Positions 58,309 to 64,000 of a stretch of 64,000 nt of DNA are shown in pieces (positions within the stretch are counted from its first letter, which is position 1; every line of letters begins with the position of its first letter). A program made the position numbers and the translations under genes. The DNA is taken from the NCBI GenBank assembly GCA_007922225.1, contig ML679956.1, forward strand, positions 13,489,049 to 13,553,048. Direction: 5' to 3'. This stretch comes from Emydura subglobosa (taxonomy: Eukaryota; Chordata; Testudines; Chelidae). The notes below the pieces were generated by a model. It made no database searches. It had not been told where the DNA came from and was given only the letters and a program-made list of their open reading frames with translations.

Positions 58309-58539
58309 CTGATGTCTTATGACTCCACTGAACTATACAAAGCTGGTATCCCTCACTTGTGAGATGCAAATGATGTGATCTGAAAAATATCATGTTAATC
58401 TGTGATATATTTATTGTTGTGGTTAGTTCTGCAGTGTCATAAGTGAGCATGATGCTATATCATTATTTATTATTCAAAAATGTGTTAGGCCCTTCTCAGA
58501 TAAGTACATTTTAGACATGGCACAAAGAGTGGGAATAAC

Positions 58540-58655
58540 AAACAATAGGATGAGGGATAAGGACAAGGGAGGACAATGGTTAGATGTATATAAATGAGAT
58601 TAGACTAGATGATCATATCATGCTCCCTTCTAGCCTTAAACTCTATTAATCTATT
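58540..58655 (+). mobile_element. CR1 3' tail fragment
   Basis: GAGATTAGACTAGATGATCA, then CTCCCTTCTAGCCTTAAACT and CTATTAATCTATT is the CR1 3' end with its short terminal repeat. About 100 bp; non-coding. Confidence 0.55.
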
Positions 58656-59312
58656 GCAGACAGGGACCCTTTAAAGTATATGGGCAAAGTTAGTGCTCAA
58701 AGAAAGCAGGGAACAAATAGAGCCAGGCATGGTGCAGGCAGACACAACATAAGCTTCCTGCCACAACTCAGCAAATGCACAGCTCAGTCCTTACTCCTGA
58801 TTGGTACTCTCTGTCTACCTGTCTGCCAGACTGTGCGGAATATAGATCTTTCCTTTTTTGCTATCTGGAAGGCACCTAGCACATAGTGGGTGCTTCCACA
58901 AACAACAAAATCATTGCTATTATCATGTGAAACATCAAAATGTAAACGAGAGCCGAGCCTGGGAAGAATTTAGCCAAGTATATGATGTTTTCAGATTACT
59001 GTACATTCATAATGTGTCTACTAAATGATGATTCTGTCTATCTTTAGGGTATTCTGGATCCATAACAGAATGGTCACTCACAGAGAGCAAACATTGGGTG
59101 AAAAGAGGGTAGGGGATGAGGGTTGCAGTAGCAGAATTTTTAAATAGTGAAAAAACAAAAAAATAATTAGAGAGCAAATCCTGAAGTTCTTATTAACTAT
59201 GCAGACCTACCAGCCAATAACCCCAATGGGGCAGGAGACATAGCAGCAATAGGATTTACCAAATGCGCTGACTCTGACTCTTTGGCTGCGAACTTATGGT
59301 AGAAACCATACA
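58656..59312. other. No gene; possible retroposon tail at about 58,860-58,915
   Basis: GGCACCTAGCACATAGTGGG resembles the LINE/SINE tail seen at 43.2 kb. The rest is unassigned. Confidence 0.35.
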
Positions 59313-60266
59313 GCAGCCGGCTCAAGGGGTAGTGATCAATGGCTCGATGTCTAGTTGGCAGCCAGTAACAAGCGGGGTGTCCCAGGGGTCGGTCCTGGGG
59401 CAGGTTTTATTCAACATCTTCATTAATGATCTGGAGGATGGGGAAGATTGAACCCTCAGCAAGTTTGCAGATGATGCTAAGCTAGGGGGCATGGTAGATA
59501 CCCTGGAAGGTAGGGATAGGATACGGAAGGACCTAGACAAATTGGAGGACTGGGCCAAAAGAAATCTGAAGAGGTTCAACAAGGACAAGTGCAGAGTTTG
59601 CACTTAGGACGGAAGAATCTTATGCACAACTACAGACTGGGGACCGATGGGCTAGGCAGCAGTTCTGCAGAAAAGGACCTGGGGGTTACAGTGGATAAGA
59701 AGCTGGATATGAGTCAGCAGTGTGCCCTGGCTGCCAAGAAGGCTAATAGCATATTGAGCTGCATTAGTAGGAGTATTGCCAGCAGATCAAGTGAAGTGCT
59801 TATTCCCCTCTATTCGGCATTGATGAGGCCGCATTTGGAGTATTGTGTCCAGTTTTGGGCTCCCCACTACAAGAAGGATGTAGAGAAGTTGGAGAGAGTC
59901 CAGCGGAGGGCAACAAAAATGATTAGGGGGCTGGAGCACAAGTCTTATGAGGAGAGGCTGAGGGAACTAGGCTTGTTTAGCCTGCAGAAGAGAAGAATGA
60001 GGGGGGATTTGATAGCAGCCTTTAACTACATGAAAGGTGGTTAAAGGGAGGATGGGGCTAGACTGTTCTTGGTGGTGGGAGATGACAGAACAAGGAGCAA
60101 TGTTCTCAATTTGCAGTTGGGGAGGTCTAGGTTGGACATTAGGAAAAAGTTTTTCACTAGCAGGGTGGTGAAGCACTGGAATGGGTTGCCTAGGGAAGTT
60201 GTGGAATCTCCATCTTCAGAGGTTTTTAAGCTGCGGGTTGACAAAGCCCTGGTTGGGATGATTTAG
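59313..60266 (+). pseudogene. CR1 ORF2 C-terminal pseudogene
   Basis: Contains [20 protein letters not shown] and [11 protein letters not shown] (FADD catalytic block kept), then a TGA-type stop earlier in GED-TLSK and a one-base deletion near 59.6 kb, where the first CR1 has GTCCTCCAC and this copy has GTTTGCAC. From 59,589 the frame reopens ([60 protein letters not shown]), stops at a TAA (60,042-60,044) after YMKGG and continues in the same frame to 60,266. It has no activity. Confidence 0.85.
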
Positions 60267-60354
60267 CTGAGGTTAGTCCTGCTTTGAGCAGGGGGTTGGG
60301 CTAGATGACCTCCTGAGGTCCCTTCCAACTCTAATCTTCTATGATTCTATGATT
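59313..60354 (+). mobile_element. 5'-truncated CR1 LINE, second copy
   Basis: Closely related to the 26,030-28,407 copy but starting only in the reverse-transcriptase palm ([13 protein letters not shown]). It ends with GGGTTGGGCTAGATGACCTC and the terminal repeat CTTCTATGATTCTATGATT. The abrupt 5' start is normal CR1 truncation. It is more decayed than the first copy. Confidence 0.88.
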
Positions 60355-61014
60355 ATCAGTGTCTCTATACACACTACTGCTTGTGCTCTACAAATGCTAG
60401 CATATAACACCATGTTTACATTACATACTAATCTTACAGTGGTTTGAAACAAACACATAAAAATATAAAAACATATAAAAACACATAAAAAAAACCCCTG
60501 CATTTCTGCAGCCTAGTAGAAATCCCAAAAAAATGCAAGATTTTACTTGGGACAAAATTTGGCTGTTTCTGTCATTCCATCACTGTCCAAAATACAAAGC
60601 CTTTATTGACTATTCTAGCTTGGACAAAGAAAGATACCAAAGAAGAGTTCTGCTTTTCTTGTAGACTCCACTGTTTCCTCAGTGCATGACAGACCTGTAC
60701 TTATATCTTCTTTGGTACAGTGGAAGTCAGGCCTGCTGTTATGTTTGGATTAGGCAGATAGTCCTTTAATCCTTTACTACAATCTTTAATATGCTTCACT
60801 CATTTTTAATAAATATTTTCTTGCATACTTTTTCTATCTTTCCACTTTCTCCTGAACACACACACACAGACACAATGACAAATAGCCAGGAGATGGGTGT
60901 AACCCAGGAGTGGAGAATTCTGTGATGGGAACTCTCATTCCCTTTTATACAGATGGCAGAGGGAGCAGAGTCCCTTCCCGTCCACACACTGAAGTCTCTC
61001 ACTGAATTTCAGCT
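60355..61014. other. No gene; A-rich simple stretch at about 60.45-60.49 kb
   Basis: Repeated ACATAAAAA units follow the CR1 tail. The rest is unassigned. Confidence 0.45.
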
Positions 61015-61135
61015 AGGGTTGCCAAGCCTCCAGGGTTGTCCTGGAGTCTCCAGGAATTACATTTTAATCTTAAACTAAAGATTATGTCATGTGTTGAAAC
61101 TTCCAAGAATATGTCCAACCAAAATTGGCAACCGT
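61015..61135. mobile_element. 121-bp MITE with AGGGTTGCCAA ends
   Basis: The left end AGGGTTGCCAA is inverted at the right end as TTGGCAACCGT (one mismatch). AGCT flanks it on both sides (61,011-61,014 and 61,136-61,139). The interior contains the tandem TCCAGGGTTGTCCTGGAGTC. The short flank repeat could be chance; hAT elements would have 8 bases. Confidence 0.55.
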
Positions 61136-62469
61136 AGCTTTAGTCCAAGCAAGCTAGCATGACAGGGCTTGTGGGTGGCAGCCCGGGTTCTGTTTTCACT
61201 AACTTTGCAGTGAGGATTCAGGCTAAATCACTCAAGTGCTGGTAGTCCTCCAATGCCTTCCCACAGTCCTTCTGCATGCCCAGGACATACAGGCTCTCCC
61301 ATAATTTACTGGAAAAGAATCATATAGCGATTCATCTTACTGTAGCACAAAGAACCATGGGTTACATCCCAGAGGTCCTAGCAACAGGCACAGGTGGGCA
61401 CAGCAGAAGTGAGTACAGAATAAATAGAGCATGGTTTTGTAGTGGTGCTGTTCACACCTGAGCTAGGCTAACCTGGGTGCTCAGACAAAAGTGCCAATCA
61501 CCTGGGCTAGCTATGCGGTGAAGACAACCTTAGAGTTCCTATGCCACAAGCGTAAATTAGAGCAGATTATTTTCTGCTTGAACTACAGCCCTGAAACTGG
61601 CTCCCTGTTGTCCTCTCTTACTCCCTCCCCCACATCCCCATGCTGCGTGCAGTTTGGCTTCAGCTGAGAATGGAGCCCAAATTTTTTAGTCACTTTAGTA
61701 CAAGGACCTGTGACACCCTATTTCTGACTCACATGAGTGACCCTTACATGAACAGTCTACTCATGGGCCAGTCTCACTGAAAGCAATAGAACCCCAAGAG
61801 GAAGATTTGCTCACATGAGTAAAGGTTACAGGATCAGGCCCTAACTTGTTATTGTGCAATCCTTATTGCACCAGCCAGCAGCTTAAGAGGAAGATTTTTA
61901 ATGAAAAGGCCAATGCCTGGTTATGTTTCACCATGCAAATTAACTAAAAAATCCCCACACTGCAGAAGAAAGGGAGAGAGTGTGAAAAACAGCATGCTAA
62001 ATTACTCCTGCATTTTCTATCACTTTAGAGCAGCTTTTATTAGGTTTTTCTCCTGCACAAGGTAAACAGTTTCTGCATAAAATATATGCTTTTAGGCTAC
62101 TCAAACCAGTACAATATTTCTCCCAATATTAAAAAAAGATTCTGTTCTTCTTTAGGGAGGAAAACACACCGTTTTATTTCTGGAGCTATTGTTTTATAAA
62201 TAAAAGGTGCTGATTACACTATGTGTGTACAATACAGATAGAATGTAAAGAATCACTGCAGTGATTTGATAGGGATGATTTGTAACTGAAAATCCATTAA
62301 TGCAGTCTATGGGTGAAGCTAAATGTGCTGAAATGTCAGGATGTGGAATGTCAGAAGAACAGCTTTAAAATAGTTCAACCAAAAATAGCCCATACGGACA
62401 ATGCAATTTTTTTCTTCATTTATTTATATTACTAACTCCTTGACATATTGTCCCTTGAGTGCCCTCAGA
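61136..62469. other. No gene; foldback repeat at about 61,710-61,850
   Basis: The repeat has arms GACTCACATGAGTGACCC and CTCACATGAGTAAAGG, of the same type as 25,050. The rest is unassigned. Confidence 0.4.
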
Positions 62470-62800
62470 AGAAGGCAGAGTATGTGTCCAATGAAAGGGC
62501 ACCATTTGGTACTATGCATATGCAGTGGCACATCACAACAATGTGTTTATTAACATGAAAACACTTAAAAAGGCAAATCCCCCAGCCCTGTGATGATGGC
62601 GCTGTGACAGTGAGGAGATTAAATAACTGCCTTTAACAGCTGAAAAATGTGCTGTGTAAATTACAGCTCCCCAAATGCTTTATAGCAGCGCTCAGCAAAC
62701 AATCAGCAAATCCACTGGTAGAACCCCGAAGAAATAAATTAAATGCTGCCTTTGAGTTGACAGGGCCTCACTGAGAGGAAGGTGTAAACACAGGTGTGTA
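62470..62800. promoter_or_regulatory. Candidate conserved noncoding block
   Basis: The stretch has the balanced, low-CpG texture of vertebrate developmental enhancers and no repeat decay. Clustered words include TATGCATATGCA, AACAATG (SOX-like), two TGACAG (TALE/MEIS-like, about 62,605 and 62,758), CAGCTG (62,637-62,642), TGTAAATTACAG, GCTTTATAG (HOX/CDX-like) and AAACAATCA. It has no open frame of note. Enhancer status is inferred. Confidence 0.35.
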
Positions 62801-63841
62801 GTTTAATTTAGATTCATATTAGCTTAGTGTTGGTTAAAATCTGTTGACAACCAAGAGTGTCTGAAACAGAAATGGATGTGTTTTTTCAGATTCAATTAAC
62901 CCTTAGGACACTGGCATTTTCCAAACTGTCACCCAGTGAATGCTTAGGAGGAGATGTCTTTGGTCTTTAATGGGTAAATTGATTAAAATACTCAATGGCG
63001 TTGTGCATAGGTATTTTTAATAATCTTACCAGAAAAAATCTTCTCTCTGTATATATTTGTGCACAAAATTTAATGTAGCCAAGCACATCTCACAAGATTT
63101 CAGAGTATAAACTCTCCTGTATTATTTAAGTATGTTAAAGTACGAAATACAAAGCTTCAGGCTGACTGTGCATTTTGTTAGAGAGTGCACATTAGAGACC
63201 TGGGTACCTTCAGTCCAGAAATATCTTAATGGTGCTGAAGGGGAGTTATGTTCAGTTTCTTAAGAGAGGGTGAACCTGATACTGCACCAAGAGAGAGACC
63301 TGCTGATCTAAAGGAGAGTAATGATAAGCTCTGCCCAGCACACCCAGAGAAAAATAATTCTGGAAGATACAATACCTGTTTACTGGGGGAAAGAATGTTA
63401 AAAGAGGCTTTTCATGAACGTCAGCAGCAGGTGTTTGTAAGGTTCCTACCGAGCAGAACTTAGATATTGTGTTGTAAACCAGGCTGGAGTTAACTAGAAG
63501 GGACAAAAGAAACTGCAAGAAAAGGAGGAAAAAAACATTTTACAGTAAGAACTAGTGTTATATGGAGTGGCTATAGAAAGAAACGTGCCTATTAAGTTTA
63601 ATTTTTCAATATGCACAGTGAAACTCTATTACAGTGAGAGAAAAAATTCACTATGAGTGGAAGTTCAATGTCTGGATTTGCAATTGGCATTGCAATGCAA
63701 TGTAACCACTGGGAGCTTTTTCATTCAGTTTCACCATGGTCAAAAACCTTTCAGTTCTTACTCAGGAAAAATTCCCATGGATTGCAATAAAAGTATTAGC
63801 TGAGGGCCGTATCATAACCCGCTGTGTAGAATCCAGGTAAA
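62801..63841. other. No gene recognised
   Basis: AT-rich unassigned DNA. Frames of 71 and 88 codons overlap on opposite strands at 63.25-63.52 kb and lack motifs. Confidence 0.45.
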
Positions 63842-64000
63842 TGTGGTATTGCCAACTCCCAAACTTCAAAAGCCCTGAGATAGGCCCCCCCATAAATCAG
63901 GAGATTGGCTTAAATATCATGTGATTTAAAAAATAATGTTTGTGTTCTTTATTTGCCTTCTGGTCTTTCAGCCATTAGGGATTCGCATTTTCAAGCTTTT
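63842..64000. repeat. Interspersed repeat fragment running off the window
   Basis: TATTGCCAACTCCCAAAC, then AAATCAGGAGATTGGCTTAA, ATCATGTGATTTAAAAAAT and TTTATTTGCCTTCTGGTC look like the left part of a TTGCCAAC-ended DNA element. The right end is outside the window. Confidence 0.4.

Noticed and set aside
1..64000. CRISPR arrays, tRNA or rRNA genes, prokaryotic operons
   Set aside because: No regularly spaced repeats, no tRNA cloverleaf boxes and no ribosome binding sites seen; the DNA is vertebrate.

Overview
The window looks like intergenic DNA from a non-avian sauropsid, most likely a turtle. It holds no host exon that I can recognise in 64 kb. The case for a turtle is the mixture of repeats: several ages of CR1 LINE with the ATTCTATG-type 3' tail, L2-like LINE remnants, MIR/CORE-SINE copies, a Penelope-like element with a GIY-YIG endonuclease, a two-gene Harbinger transposon, a full-length hAT transposon and many short inverted-repeat elements. 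Birds and mammals do not usually carry this whole set. The species call is inference; the repeats themselves are read from the sequence.

Layout. 1-2,500: a probable LTR fragment cut by the window edge, two abutting small DNA transposons whose target duplications overlap, and a SINE tail. 2,509-7,619: a 5.1-kb hAT transposon with a decayed transposase on the minus strand, itself split by an 873-bp non-autonomous element. 9,828-15,895: an old minus-strand CR1 split by a 4-kb Harbinger transposon carrying two convergent pseudogenes (DDE transposase and Myb/SANT-like protein). 16,346-18,007: an LTR-like block and a non-autonomous hAT element. 18-26 kb: mostly unassigned DNA with old CR1 pieces, a foldback element and a possible conserved block. 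26,030-28,407: the youngest-looking element, a CR1 whose reverse-transcriptase frame is open for 645 codons. 28-45 kb: unassigned DNA with a second C-rich inverted-repeat element, L2 and SINE remnants and foldback repeats. 45,405-48,300: another minus-strand CR1, interrupted by about 700 bp. 50-54 kb: a MITE half, the Penelope fragment with a hammerhead-like motif, a possible conserved block and CR1 tails. 57,544-58,120: a probable solo LTR holding a 23-base G run. 59,313-60,354: a second, more decayed CR1. 61-64 kb: a small MITE and a strong-looking candidate conserved noncoding block at 62.47-62.80 kb.

The genes do not form a host pathway; they are selfish-element genes, nearly all broken. 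What the window offers is an insertion history that can be read from target duplications and from reading frames that rejoin across inserts, together with three stretches that may be conserved regulatory DNA. I did not find a convincing new biological system. Repeat-family names come from recognised protein motifs and terminal structures, with no database search.
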